From Clostridium sp. BSD9I1 (lineage in GTDB: Bacteria > Bacillota > Clostridia > Clostridiales > Clostridiaceae), in the NCBI RefSeq assembly GCF_900185645.1, contig NZ_FYAM01000005.1, positions 62,001 to 126,000 of the forward strand: a DNA stretch of 64,000 nt, in the 5' to 3' direction. The translations under genes and the position numbers were made by a program. Positions 44,550 through 54,482 of the stretch are shown here, piece after piece; position 1 is the first letter of the stretch, and each line of letters begins with the position of its first letter. Below the pieces are notes generated by a model. The model did not search any database, was not told the origin of the DNA, and saw only the letters and a list, made by a program, of their open reading frames with translations.

Positions 44550-45638
44550 ATGAATTTTGACTATGAGATAGAAAAAATAAATGCTATTAGCATTACTTCT
44601 GAAGAATTTAATTCTTATGAAATTCCTAGTAATGTTCGAAAATCTATAGCTCTTTATAATAAGTCTATTATAAATTTAAAACTAAAGCTTGTGAACTTAG
44701 CTATAACAGACTTAAAAAGATCTTTATCACTTAATTCAGATTTTTGTGAGGCAATAAAACTTTTAGGGTTATGCTACGTACATAAAAAGGAATTCAATAA
44801 GGCTGAAAAAACTTTTAAAAAACTAGCTAGCTATGATATATATACCAAGCTGGCAAATGAATATCTACAGGAACTAAAGGCTGAGAGAACTGGTTCAAAA
44901 GCTCTTAATACCATAAAAAATGTTAGTTCAAATTCAAATGATAGAAATAAAATAAAAATTACTAGTAGCTTTACAAAAGAGTTCACTATATTATTTTTAA
45001 TAGTAATTATGATAATTGCTATTTCAGGATTAGTTTATTGGAACGGGTCTAATATTAAGGCAGTGTTTAGTAAAACTAAAAATACTTATGCTAATAAAAA
45101 CCAAGAGATTGAACAAAAACAAGCAATGAATGAAAAATACAATAAAATAGAGGAACAAAACAAGAAACTTCAGAAGAACTTGGAAAATACAAAATTAGAA
45201 CTTGATAATTATAAAAACAAAAATAACATTATTTTAATGATAAGTAATGCTGAGAAATTTTATTCAGAAGGAAATTACGAAAAAGTGCTGGATAATTTAA
45301 TAGCATTAAAATCTTTAAAACTTGATAATACAGAAAGATCAAGAGTGGATAAGCTTTGGAATAGTATGAAAACAAATAATATATGGGATATATACAATGA
45401 GGCAAACAAATTATATAAACAGGGAAAGTACCAAGAGGCATTACCAAAATTGATAATTGTTGAGAAAATTAATCCGGAATTAGATATAATGCCATGGGTG
45501 CTTTACCAAATAGGAAATTGTTATAAACAAGGTAATGATAATAAAAATGCGCTTATATTTTTTCAAAGAGTTAAGAAGGATTATCCAAATACAGAATATG
45601 CCGGTTATTCCCAAGGAATGATTAATGACATAAAATAA
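44550..45638 (+). CDS. TPR-repeat membrane protein with coiled coil
   Basis: 362 residues. N-terminal TPR-like helices (about 40-110; ALYNKSIINLKLKLVNLAI, VHKKEFNKAEKTFKKLASYD), one membrane helix (about 146-166), a coiled coil (about 180-225) and C-terminal TPR-like repeats (YKQGKYQEALPKLIIVEKIN, YKQGNDNKNALIFFQRV). The last part resembles YbgF/CpoB-type repeats. TPR on both sides of the membrane suggests a scaffold. No specific function recognised. Confidence 0.75.
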   Translation: MNFDYEIEKINAISITSEEFNSYEIPSNVRKSIALYNKSIINLKLKLVNLAITDLKRSLSLNSDFCEAIKLLGLCYVHKKEFNKAEKTFKKLASYDIYTKLANEYLQELKAERTGSKALNTIKNVSSNSNDRNKIKITSSFTKEFTILFLIVIMIIAISGLVYWNGSNIKAVFSKTKNTYANKNQEIEQKQAMNEKYNKIEEQNKKLQKNLENTKLELDNYKNKNNIILMISNAEKFYSEGNYEKVLDNLIALKSLKLDNTERSRVDKLWNSMKTNNIWDIYNEANKLYKQGKYQEALPKLIIVEKINPELDIMPWVLYQIGNCYKQGNDNKNALIFFQRVKKDYPNTEYAGYSQGMINDIK

Positions 45639-45753
45639 ATTTGCTTCAATGAAATTGTTTGAGAAATAAATACCATTAAAGATATCAAAGGAAATAAGAT
45701 ATTGATAATGAATTAGGGTACATAGTTAAGGGGGAAATATAAGGGATATTTTG

Positions 45754-45807
45754 TAAGTAAACTAATAGCCATATAAGTTATAACTTATATGGCTATTAGT
45801 TTACTTA
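45754..45807. repeat. 54-bp perfect palindrome between convergent genes
   Basis: 27 bp on each side of 45780/45781 are exactly complementary with no loop bases (centre AAGTTA/TAACTT). It contains the stop codon of the leftward receptor gene and lies 116 bp after the TPR gene. It probably ends transcription from both sides, though it has no T-run. Confidence 0.85.
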
Positions 45808-47184
45808 AGAGTTAGTAATAGAACTAATAAGTTCATCTAATTGTATAAGTTCATTTTTTAACTCAATAGGAATAGAACTTTTATGTAAAGAGTTTATGTA
45901 ATCTTGTACTTCAAGGATAAAGTTATTTATACTTATCATTTGGATTTCGTGAGACTTTATAGATAAATTGAGCTTGTCTTTACAATTGCCTAGTCTTGTT
46001 ATTAAAATTTTTAGTTCACTAGCACTTGAATAAGTAAAGTTATCAGCATTGTCTATCAATTTATATATTCTTTCCTTTTCAGCTTCAATTTCAAATAATA
46101 TATTAATATCTGAAGTTGGCTTTTCCAGTAGAAACTCCTCATTTTGAATTTGAAATAAATTTAACTTCATTGATTTGGAAGGTGGTTGTTCATCTATAGC
46201 TTTAATAGACCCACTTAGGGATTGTATAGTATGGCCCATCTGTTTTGTAATGTATAATATACTAATAATGCTGATAAATATTATAGCAATAACTCCAATA
46301 AATATGTTAGTTATTATAGTCTTTGTTTCTTTTATTAATTGATTTTGTTCTATAACACCTACAACCTTCCATCCAGTAACTGCATTTGTCGTATATGAAA
46401 CGTAGTATTCTCCTGAGGCGCTATCAGAATGAAGACTCCCAGAGTTTTGGCTATATAGATTGTCCATAAGATTGCTATTAAAAATAGCTTTAGATTTGCT
46501 GTTTTTAATATTATCAATTATAAAAAAATCTGTATTATCGGTTCGTGAGATCATGTAAATATCGCCTTCGCTAAATTCCTTGAAATAGTTAATTTTTTCA
46601 TATAAGTCATCAAGATAAATATCTATAGCCAGAACACCTTTAAATTTATTTTCTTTATCTATAACACTTTTAGAAACAGTAATAATATGCTTTTTTGTAG
46701 TACTATCAACATATGGTTTTGTCCAAGTGATTTTTCCCTTTGAATTTATCGTATTTATATACCATGGTCTTTTTGTTGGCTCCCAATAGTCATTTGAAAG
46801 TTCTTCTGAGGTGTCTGGCCATGATACAAGTTTTTTAGTACCAAATATTTTTTTTTCTGGTGTAAAATAAGCAAATGCAGTCGAAGAATAAGCTTGCTGA
46901 AAGTTTTTTAAAAGTTCAAGAGTAGAATTATAATATTTATCAGGATTATCAGATACACATTGAATCATTTCATTCTTAGATAGCATCTCAATAGCACTTT
47001 CCAAAGTGGATAGAAATTCAGTTATAGAAAGATTATGCTGCTCTATAGAAATATCAAAAGATTTAGTATACTTATTTTGGGATAATATACGGTTAGCATT
47101 TATGTAAATATTTGTAACTATAAGAATGGTAATTACAATAAATATAATGAAGTTTACTGATAGATTTTTTAATATTTTAAACAC
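45805..47184 (-). CDS. dCache-domain sensor lacking a recognisable output domain
   Basis: 459 residues. Membrane helix (about 8-28), extracellular double-Cache domain (about 35-285) with the ligand-pocket style stretch NDYWEPTKRPWYINTINSKG and YVDSTTKKHIITVSK, second helix (about 298-322), then about 135 cytoplasmic residues predicted helical, without HAMP, kinase, GGDEF or methyl-accepting signatures. It is divergent from the NtrB-like kinase gene and may feed that system; this is inference from position. Confidence 0.8.
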   Translation of the reverse strand: MFKILKNLSVNFIIFIVITILIVTNIYINANRILSQNKYTKSFDISIEQHNLSITEFLSTLESAIEMLSKNEMIQCVSDNPDKYYNSTLELLKNFQQAYSSTAFAYFTPEKKIFGTKKLVSWPDTSEELSNDYWEPTKRPWYINTINSKGKITWTKPYVDSTTKKHIITVSKSVIDKENKFKGVLAIDIYLDDLYEKINYFKEFSEGDIYMISRTDNTDFFIIDNIKNSKSKAIFNSNLMDNLYSQNSGSLHSDSASGEYYVSYTTNAVTGWKVVGVIEQNQLIKETKTIITNIFIGVIAIIFISIISILYITKQMGHTIQSLSGSIKAIDEQPPSKSMKLNLFQIQNEEFLLEKPTSDINILFEIEAEKERIYKLIDNADNFTYSSASELKILITRLGNCKDKLNLSIKSHEIQMISINNFILEVQDYINSLHKSSIPIELKNELIQLDELISSITNS

Positions 47185-47395
47185 AAAAGCACCTCCTGAT
47201 CATAGTTACATAATTATTCTAGCATATACATAGATGGGAGTGTTAAAACTTTTTATTCAAAATCAGAAAATAATAAGTTATAATAAAAACGATTGTTGTT
47301 AAGCATGGGAAGGATAGTTTAAAAACAGCAATTAATTTATATTAAAATTTAAATTTGTAAACTCGTATTTTTTAAGGAAGAATAAGGTGCAGAAT

Positions 47396-49123
47396 ATGAA
47401 ACTTAAGTTTAAAAGAAGAATGGTATTACCGATATTATTTCTAATGATAATGCCTACACTAATATTAAGTATTTCTTTTTTTAGTAGAATGCAAAGAATT
47501 TACTATGAGAATGTTGTTCAGGATACAGAAAACTTTTTTAACTTAATTTCGGAAAAGACTTATAAAATGAATAATGATTTTTATTCTAAACAAATGCTAT
47601 CTAGTGAATTATCTTCATTAAAAAGGCTAGGAGTGGTAGCCTATAATGGAGATAATATATTTTATACCAGTTTAGATGGAATTAATTTAGATATTAATAT
47701 AATAAAGTTTGGACATACAGAGAATAAAAGGTATGAAATTAAGAAGAAGACCTACGAAAATTTAAATATTTCTATATATGTAATAATTGATAACTATCAG
47801 ATATTCTTTGATGTTTTAAATACATATAAGCCATATTTAATATTAATAGTCGTTTCAATATTTATTTCGCTGCAAGCAATTCTTTTTTTAATTGATAGTT
47901 TTTCAAAGCCTATATCTATACTTTTAGAAGGATATAATGATGTAATATCAGGAAACTCTAAAAATAATATAGATATCAAAACGGAAGATGAGTTAGGGCT
48001 TTTAGGTGAAGCATTTAATGAGATGAAACAGCAGGTCGCTATTGGAAGCAACAAGTTTTTACAAATGAAAAGGTTCAATGAAGATATATTACGTAGTATT
48101 TCAACAGGAATAATAACTGCAGATATGCAGGGCAAAATAATGAATTATAATGATGCTGCTTCAGATGCTATTGAAAGAGTAATGTGTCTTAATGAAAAAA
48201 ATCCAAAGATAATTAAAACACTTATGATACAGATAAATGAAACCATAGAAAGAATGGATTCAATAAATAGAATAGAGCATTTTAATGAATATGATACAAA
48301 GGAATCAGTTTATTTGGATATAACCACAGCATTAATGAAAGATTCCTCAGGAGAATGTATTGGAGTGATTTGCAGCTTTAATGATATAACAAACAGAAAA
48401 AAGATTGAAGAAAGTGTAGAGAGAATAGATAGGCTCACTTCACTAGGGCAACTAACAGCAGCTTTAGCCCACGAGATAAGAAATCCTCTTTCTGGAATTA
48501 AAATGAGTGCTCAAATATTGAACAAAAGGCTTACTACCCACCTTAAGATATCTGATCAAAATTTATTTGAAGCTATAATTAAAGAAACAGAAAGACTTGA
48601 CTTATTAATTACAGATCTTTTAAACTTTTCAAAGCCAAGAATACCAAAATTTCAAATTATAGATGTACTTGAGATTCTTGACAGAGCACTTCTCTTTTCT
48701 GATAAGAAAATAAGAGAAAAAGAAGCCTTTGTTAACGTGAATTGTGATATGAAGTTAATGCAGGTATATTTTGATAAGGGGCAGCTTTTACAAATTTTTT
48801 TAAATATAATATCTAATGCATTAGATGCCATAGATATAAAGGGTGGTTTGAAAATAACTGTAGAAAAACCAACAGAAGGTGATGATAAATATATAATTAT
48901 ATCATTTGAGGATAATGGATGCGGAATAAAAAAGGAAAATATAAATAAAATTTTTGATCCGTTTTTTACAACTAGAGAAAGTGGGACTGGCTTAGGCCTT
49001 TCCGTAGTACATAAATTAGCTACAGCAAATAATGGGAATATTCAAATAGAAAGCATAGAATCAGTAGGAACTATTGTAAAAATATATTTGCCAAAATATA
49101 GGGGAGAGAGTAATGAATACTAA
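47396..49123 (+). CDS. NtrB-type sensor histidine kinase with PAS domain
   Basis: About 575 residues. Membrane helix near the N-terminus, short extracellular domain, second helix (about 140-162), HAMP, PAS (about 225-335, with ICSFNDITNRKK), HisKA with His near 359 (LAHEIRNPLSG) and HATPase_c (NALDAIDIKGG, GTGLGLSVVHKL). ATG 47396 is used, with AAGGTG before it; GTG 47387 with AAGGAAG is an equal alternative. It overlaps the sigma-54 activator gene by 11 bp, so they are a cognate pair. Confidence 0.92.
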   Translation: MKLKFKRRMVLPILFLMIMPTLILSISFFSRMQRIYYENVVQDTENFFNLISEKTYKMNNDFYSKQMLSSELSSLKRLGVVAYNGDNIFYTSLDGINLDINIIKFGHTENKRYEIKKKTYENLNISIYVIIDNYQIFFDVLNTYKPYLILIVVSIFISLQAILFLIDSFSKPISILLEGYNDVISGNSKNNIDIKTEDELGLLGEAFNEMKQQVAIGSNKFLQMKRFNEDILRSISTGIITADMQGKIMNYNDAASDAIERVMCLNEKNPKIIKTLMIQINETIERMDSINRIEHFNEYDTKESVYLDITTALMKDSSGECIGVICSFNDITNRKKIEESVERIDRLTSLGQLTAALAHEIRNPLSGIKMSAQILNKRLTTHLKISDQNLFEAIIKETERLDLLITDLLNFSKPRIPKFQIIDVLEILDRALLFSDKKIREKEAFVNVNCDMKLMQVYFDKGQLLQIFLNIISNALDAIDIKGGLKITVEKPTEGDDKYIIISFEDNGCGIKKENINKIFDPFFTTRESGTGLGLSVVHKLATANNGNIQIESIESVGTIVKIYLPKYRGESNEY

Positions 49124-50504
49124 AGTTCTAGTAATTGATGATGAGGAAATAATGAGATTAACCCTTGGAGAGGGGCTCGGTGATTTTGGGTATGATGTAG
49201 AAACAGCATCAGACGGGCTTGAGGGAATAAAAAGGTTAAAAGAATTTAGACCAGATGTTATATTGCTTGACATGAGGCTTAGAACAGAAAATGGGTTGGA
49301 TATTGCGAGAAAAATAAAGCAAATTGATGAATATGTAGAAATAATTATTATGACAGCATATGGAGACATCAAGACTGCCATTGAAGCAATAAGAATAGGA
49401 GCTATAGATTATATAAAAAAGCCTTTAGATATTGAGGAAATCCAGGTTACTATATCAAAGGCAATTGCCAGCCAGAGTATGAAGAAAAAACTAAAACTTT
49501 ACGAAGAAAAAGAATTAAGAACTGAAGATACATTTATAAGCAAAGATTCTGTAATGGAAGACACCATAAGAAAGATGAATGTGTTAGCTAAAAATGATTC
49601 CGTAACTGTACTAATAAGAGGAGAAACTGGAACGGGTAAAGAGGTTGTTGCAAATTACATACATAAAAATAGTGCTAGAAAGGATTCAGTAATGCTCAGT
49701 GTCAATTGCGCTGCGATACCTAGGCAGCTTCTTGAAAGCGAACTTTTTGGTTTTGAAAAAAATGCATTTAGTGGTGCAAATTCAAGAAAGAGAGGACTTT
49801 TGGAACTGGCACATGGGGGTACTGTATTTCTTGATGAGTTAGGAGAGATGCCGCTTGATATACAGTCTAAGATTTTGAGATTTCTTGAAACAAGAAAATT
49901 TAACAGAATAGGCGGACTTGAGGAAATAGAAGTTGATATAAGAGTGATTGCAGCTACTAACAAGAATCTTGAAGAGGCAATAGCCAAAAAGGAGTTTAGG
50001 GAAGATTTATATTACAGACTAAATGTAGTACCAATTTTTATTCCGGCATTAAGGGAAAGAAAACTTGATATTGTGGAGCTATCTAAATACTTTTTGGACA
50101 TTTTTAATATCAAGTTCAAGAAAAATTTTAAAGACTTCACAAATGAAGCTATTGACAGGATAATATCCTATCAATGGCCTGGAAATATAAGAGAACTTAA
50201 AAATATTATAGAGAGAATTGTAATTTTAAATAATGGAGGTTTTATAGATGTTGAAAATCTTCCAAGTGAAATACAAGAGCAAGTAACTGCAGGAGAAAAT
50301 GTGACAATTGCAGAGCCAAATGAAGAATTTATTCAAGAAGGGTTTTCGTTAGAAGAAAAAGTAGCAGATTTGGAAAAGTACTATATAAAAAAAGCTTTAA
50401 GTAAATCAAACGGAAATTTTAGTGCTGCTTCAAAAATCCTTGGAATTTCAAGGCATGCACTTAATAGGAGAATGGAAAAGTATTCCAATGATATAATCAA
50501 ATAG
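49113..50504 (+). CDS. NtrC-family sigma-54-dependent response regulator
   Basis: 463 residues: receiver (phospho-acceptor about D53 in ILLDMRLR), AAA+ domain with Walker A GETGTGKE (about 170) and Walker B GGTVFLDELGEM, and a Fis-type helix-turn-helix at the end (FSAASKILGISRHALNRR). The sigma-54 contact loop reads NAFSGA instead of GAFTGA, a two-residue change in a usually strict motif. A near-consensus sigma-54 promoter lies 150 bp downstream before glutaminase, so the protein is probably still active there. Confidence 0.93.
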   Translation: MNTKVLVIDDEEIMRLTLGEGLGDFGYDVETASDGLEGIKRLKEFRPDVILLDMRLRTENGLDIARKIKQIDEYVEIIIMTAYGDIKTAIEAIRIGAIDYIKKPLDIEEIQVTISKAIASQSMKKKLKLYEEKELRTEDTFISKDSVMEDTIRKMNVLAKNDSVTVLIRGETGTGKEVVANYIHKNSARKDSVMLSVNCAAIPRQLLESELFGFEKNAFSGANSRKRGLLELAHGGTVFLDELGEMPLDIQSKILRFLETRKFNRIGGLEEIEVDIRVIAATNKNLEEAIAKKEFREDLYYRLNVVPIFIPALRERKLDIVELSKYFLDIFNIKFKKNFKDFTNEAIDRIISYQWPGNIRELKNIIERIVILNNGGFIDVENLPSEIQEQVTAGENVTIAEPNEEFIQEGFSLEEKVADLEKYYIKKALSKSNGNFSAASKILGISRHALNRRMEKYSNDIIK

Positions 50505-50529
50505 TTATTATGAAATTTATGTTTATATA

Positions 50530-50574
50530 AAAAATGCTCGATATCAAGCAATTTGTTCGATATCGAGCATTTTT
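50530..50574. terminator. Hairpin after the sigma-54 activator, possible enhancer
   Basis: AAAAATGCTCGATATC (50530-50545) is perfectly complementary over 16 bp to 50559-50574, 13-nt loop, ending in T. It is a good terminator. Its arms, with the repeated TCGATAT words, also sit 80-120 bp before the sigma-54 promoter, the usual place for activator binding sites. Confidence 0.8.
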
Positions 50575-50652
50575 AATGTGCGATTTGGGACGATTTCAAC
50601 GTTAATATACAGAAAAATCGGTATTTTTCAAAGTTTCATTATATTTTTTTAT

Positions 50653-50669
50653 TTGGCATGCATTTTGCT
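50653..50669 (+). promoter_or_regulatory. Sigma-54 promoter of the glutaminase operon
   Basis: TTGGCATG-CATT-TTGCT: the -24 GG (50655-50656) and -12 GC (50667-50668) are correctly spaced and both boxes fit the TTGGCAYG-N4-TTGCW consensus. It is 43 bp before the glutaminase GTG and 150 bp after the NtrC-like gene. Confidence 0.9.
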
Positions 50670-50711
50670 GTATATATTAGTGTTCAGAAATTGCAAAGGA
50701 GGTAATTATTA

Positions 50712-51629
50712 GTGAAAACGATTTTGAAAAGTGTAATCGAAAACAATAGGTATATTACAAAATTTGGACAAGTAGCAACGTATATTCCTGAACTTGCAAA
50801 GGGAAATAGAGATGCTCTTGGAGCATGTGTTTTTGACACAAGCTGTAATTCAATTCTAGAAGGAGACTACGAAACAAAGTTTACTATTCAGAGTGTATCA
50901 AAGGTAATAACTCTTATATGTGCTCTAATAGATAATGGCAAGGAAGAGGTTTTTTCAAAAGTAGGTAATGAACCTTCTGCAGACCCATTTAACTCGTTAC
51001 TAAAGTTAGAAATACAGCAAAATCATAAGCCATTAAATCCATTTATAAATGCAGGAGCAATAGTTTGTACATCTCTTGTAGCAGGAGATAATGGCATAGA
51101 GAAGTTCAGTAGAATTCATAATATGCTGAAGAAGTTGGCAAATAATCGTAATATCGATGTGAACTATTCAGTTTATAACTCGGAAAAATTGACTGGAAAT
51201 ACAAATAGGGCAATAGCCTATTACCTTAAGGGAGCTAACATAATTGAAAAAGATGTAGAGGACACATTGGATGCTTACTTTAAATCCTGCTCAATAGAGG
51301 TAGTTGTTGAAGACGTAGCAAGGATAGCTTCGGTAATTGCAAATAATGGTGTGGCCCCATGGTCAAATGAAAGGTTGATTCCAGAGGAAGTTAATAGAAT
51401 AGTAAAGGCTATTATGACAACCTGTGGATTATATGATACATCTGGAACGTTTTCTGTTAATGTTGGTGTTCCTGCTAAAAGTGGGGTAGGTGGATGTATC
51501 ATGGCTGTCGTTCCAAATCGTATGGGAATAGCAGTTGTAGGACCAGCACTCGATAATCATGGGAACAGCATTGGTGGAGTGAAGGTCATGGAAGATCTTT
51601 CTAGAGAACTAAATCTAAGTATTTTCTAA
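50712..51629 (+). CDS. glsA: Glutaminase
   Basis: 305 residues, the normal length of bacterial glutaminases of the serine-dependent beta-lactamase-like fold. The catalytic Ser-x-x-Lys is in FTIQSVSKVI; substrate residues lie in PFINAGAI and GVPAKSGVGGCI. It hydrolyses glutamine to glutamate and ammonia in the cytoplasm. GTG start, AAAGGAGG 10 bp upstream. First gene after the sigma-54 promoter. Confidence 0.95.
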   Translation: MKTILKSVIENNRYITKFGQVATYIPELAKGNRDALGACVFDTSCNSILEGDYETKFTIQSVSKVITLICALIDNGKEEVFSKVGNEPSADPFNSLLKLEIQQNHKPLNPFINAGAIVCTSLVAGDNGIEKFSRIHNMLKKLANNRNIDVNYSVYNSEKLTGNTNRAIAYYLKGANIIEKDVEDTLDAYFKSCSIEVVVEDVARIASVIANNGVAPWSNERLIPEEVNRIVKAIMTTCGLYDTSGTFSVNVGVPAKSGVGGCIMAVVPNRMGIAVVGPALDNHGNSIGGVKVMEDLSRELNLSIF

Positions 51630-51718
51630 TTTTTACATAAAAGTATTTAGTCTAATATTTTAAAAGAGATAAAACTATTAAATTTAAAAATAAAAATTAT
51701 TAAGAGGAGAGTGTAAAA

Positions 51719-53188
51719 ATGGGAGAACTTTTAAATTCTTTTGTATCATTTACTAATAATATACTTTGGTCCTATGTACTCATAGTTTTACTTATAGCGG
51801 TAGGGCTTTATTTTACTATTTGTCTTAAGGGACCGCAGTTCAAATTTTTCGGTCAAACATTTAAGCTTTTAGCTGGTAAAAAACCTAAAGATGGTAAAGG
51901 AGTTTCTTCATTCCAGGCATTTTGTATAAGTGTTGCTTCTCATGTTGGTACTGGAAATCTTGCAGGTGTTGCAATTGCAGTTTCAGTTGGAGGCCCAGGA
52001 GCGCTTTTCTGGATGTGGATTATAGCTCTTTTAGGAGCAGGTTCAAGCTTTGTTGAAAATACATTAGCACAGGTATATAAAGTGAAGGACAAAAATGGCT
52101 ATAGAGGCGGTCCTGCATATTATATGGAAAAAGCTCTTGGCAACAGAAAGCTAGGAGTTATATTCTCAATACTTATAACTATATCCTTTGGTCTTATATT
52201 TAATTCTGTTCAGGCAAATACTATAACCTTTGCATTTGAAGGAGCCTTTGGTCTTAACAGACTTTATGGTGCTATAGTTCTTATAGTTCTTACTGCTATG
52301 GTTATATTTGGTGGAGTTAAGAGAATAGCACAAGTTGCAGAAGTTATAGTTCCAGTTATGGCTGTAGCTTATGTATTAGTTGCATTATTTGTAATCTTGA
52401 AAAATATAACTCTAGTCCCACACGTATTTGGAATGATTTTTGAAGGAGCTTTTGGGATAAAACAATTCACAGGTGGTGGAATGGGTGCTGCTGTTATGAT
52501 GGGAGTTAAAAGAGGATTATTCTCAAATGAAGCAGGTATGGGAAGTGCACCAAATGCAGCAGCTACAGCGGAAGTAACTCATCCAGTTAAACAAGCTATT
52601 ATGCAAGTATTTGGTGTTTTCCTTGATACTATAGTAATATGCAGTGCAACAGGATTTATAGTATTAGTTTCTGGTGCAAATCAACAGGAAGGACTTACAG
52701 GAATTCAGTTAACACAAGTCGCTTTAACCTCACAGGTAGGTGCTTGGGGAAATATATTTATAGCAGTATGTATTTTTATGTTTGCATTTAGTTCTATACT
52801 TGGAAACTACTATTATGGTGAATCAAATATCGAGTTTATGAATGGAAGTAAAACAGTACTTAATATGTTTAGATTTGCTGTAATCGTTATGGTGTATGTA
52901 GGTTCTATGTCTTCATTAGATATGGTATGGAATTTGGCAGATTTATTCATGGGATTAATGGCACTTCTCAATATTGTTGTTATATTTAAATTAAGCAAGA
53001 TAGTTTCAAAAGTAGCTCAAGATTATATAGCACAAAAAAGAGAAGGCAAAGATCCAGTGTTCTATGCAGAAAATATTGATGGATTAGTAAACGTTGAGTG
53101 CTGGAGTAAGGAGAATAAAAATATTGAAAATCAAGAGGGGAATGGTAAAATTCCAGTAGCTCACGAAGAAGCATCTATTGATGTATAG
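51719..53188 (+). CDS. AGCS-family sodium:amino acid symporter
   Basis: 489 residues with about 11 membrane helices. Family signatures are SVASHVGTGNLAGVAIA-like (residues about 70-86), GGPAYYMEKALG and GLFSNEAGMGSAPNAAATAE. Members take up alanine, glycine or glutamine with sodium. Ninety bases after glutaminase with no terminator, it most likely imports glutamine for it. A palindrome at 53253 ends the operon. Confidence 0.93.
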   Translation: MGELLNSFVSFTNNILWSYVLIVLLIAVGLYFTICLKGPQFKFFGQTFKLLAGKKPKDGKGVSSFQAFCISVASHVGTGNLAGVAIAVSVGGPGALFWMWIIALLGAGSSFVENTLAQVYKVKDKNGYRGGPAYYMEKALGNRKLGVIFSILITISFGLIFNSVQANTITFAFEGAFGLNRLYGAIVLIVLTAMVIFGGVKRIAQVAEVIVPVMAVAYVLVALFVILKNITLVPHVFGMIFEGAFGIKQFTGGGMGAAVMMGVKRGLFSNEAGMGSAPNAAATAEVTHPVKQAIMQVFGVFLDTIVICSATGFIVLVSGANQQEGLTGIQLTQVALTSQVGAWGNIFIAVCIFMFAFSSILGNYYYGESNIEFMNGSKTVLNMFRFAVIVMVYVGSMSSLDMVWNLADLFMGLMALLNIVVIFKLSKIVSKVAQDYIAQKREGKDPVFYAENIDGLVNVECWSKENKNIENQEGNGKIPVAHEEASIDV

Positions 53189-53252
53189 TAAAGGCTGATT
53201 CGTTTAATGAAGATAAAATGCGGTTGAAAAAGTAAATTAAAATATTATTAAA

Positions 53253-53281
53253 CTCCCTATGATTTAAAAAATTATAGGGAG
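53253..53281. terminator. Terminator between symporter and helicase genes
   Basis: CTCCCTATGAT (53253-53263) pairs with ATTATAGGGAG (53271-53281), 11 bp with one G-U. Weak T-tract; it lies after the symporter and some 90 bp beyond the stop of the convergent helicase. Confidence 0.7.
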
Positions 53282-53372
53282 CTTAATAATATGTAATTAA
53301 AGAAAGCATACAATATTCATATCAATAAGAGTATATTCATGGAATGTTAAAAGAATAGATATGCTTAAAACA

Positions 53373-54482
53373 TTATATATCTAATTCTCTTCTAGATATC
53401 TCAAATTTTATAGATTTTTCTATTTCTTCTAATGTTCTTTTATCTTTTGGGTCTATAAATAGACAAGTATAGCCCTCTTCACCGGCTCTTCCTGTTCTGC
53501 CAATACGATGTATATAGGATTCTGCATTTTCTGGAATATCATAATTATATATATGGCTAACTCCGCTTATATCTAATCCTCTAGCTGCCACATCTGTAGC
53601 TATTAAATACTGTACATCTGCATTTCTAAAGGATTTTATTATTCGTTCACGTTTTGATTGAAGTATATCACTATGTAACTTTGTACAGTTATATCCACGT
53701 CTATGTAATGCCATTTCAAGATCATCTACTCTTCTCTTAGTTCTACAAAATATTATAGCCATAAATGGATTATCTTCATCTAAAACTTTACATAAAGAAT
53801 CTTGTTTTCTTCTGTCTGTAGTTTCTACAACTTCCTGTTTAATATTAATAAGTGTAACTTCTTCTTTTTTAACCGCAACCATTAAAGGGTCATTCATATA
53901 TCTATAGGCTAATTTTTTAACTTCAGAATTCATAGTTGCTGAGAAACATAAAGTTTGACGTTTTTTATTTGTTTCTTTTATAATAGCTTCAACATCATTT
54001 TTAAATCCCATAAGCAGCATTTGATCTGCCTCATCTAATACTAATGTTTTTAATTTACTAAGATCTATTGTTTTTCTTTGGAGATGGTCTAGTAATCTAC
54101 CTGGAGTTGCAATTATTAAATGAATATTTTTGCTGAGCTTTTTTAATTGAGATCCAATGTCTTTACCACCATATGCCGCTAAAATATTTATGTCTTTAGC
54201 AGCTTTAAATTTCATAGCTTCTTCAGTTATTTGAATAGCAAGTTCTCTTGTAGGAGATATAATCAATGCCTGAATTGCATTTACGTTAGACGATATATTT
54301 TCAAAAATAGGAATCAAAAAGGCAAAGGTTTTTCCTGTACCAGTTTGTGCTTCTGCGATAACATCTCTTCCTTCTTTAATAAATTTAATACTTTCTTGTT
54401 GAATTGCTGTTGGCTCAGTAATACCTGTGTGACTTAGTACATTTATTATATCTTCACTAATTCCTAGTTCTTTAAAATTCAT
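53373..54482 (-). CDS. DEAD-box RNA helicase (short form)
   Basis: 369 residues, only the helicase core. Motifs in order: Q motif (TEPTAIQQESI), I AQTGTGKT, Ia SPTRELA, Ib TPGR, II DEAD, III SAT, V DVAARGLD, VI HRIGRTGRAG. It lacks the basic or RBD tail of CshA/DbpA. Remodels RNA, probably in cold growth or decay; the target is not readable. Confidence 0.95.
   Translation of the reverse strand: MNFKELGISEDIINVLSHTGITEPTAIQQESIKFIKEGRDVIAEAQTGTGKTFAFLIPIFENISSNVNAIQALIISPTRELAIQITEEAMKFKAAKDINILAAYGGKDIGSQLKKLSKNIHLIIATPGRLLDHLQRKTIDLSKLKTLVLDEADQMLLMGFKNDVEAIIKETNKKRQTLCFSATMNSEVKKLAYRYMNDPLMVAVKKEEVTLINIKQEVVETTDRRKQDSLCKVLDEDNPFMAIIFCRTKRRVDDLEMALHRRGYNCTKLHSDILQSKRERIIKSFRNADVQYLIATDVAARGLDISGVSHIYNYDIPENAESYIHRIGRTGRAGEEGYTCLFIDPKDKRTLEEIEKSIKFEISRRELDI

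Noticed and set aside
49113-50504. Loss of sigma-54 activation by the NtrC-like protein because GAFTGA is altered
   Set aside because: Phe and the final Gly-Ala are retained (NAFSGA) and an excellent sigma-54 promoter stands directly downstream, so function is more likely than loss.
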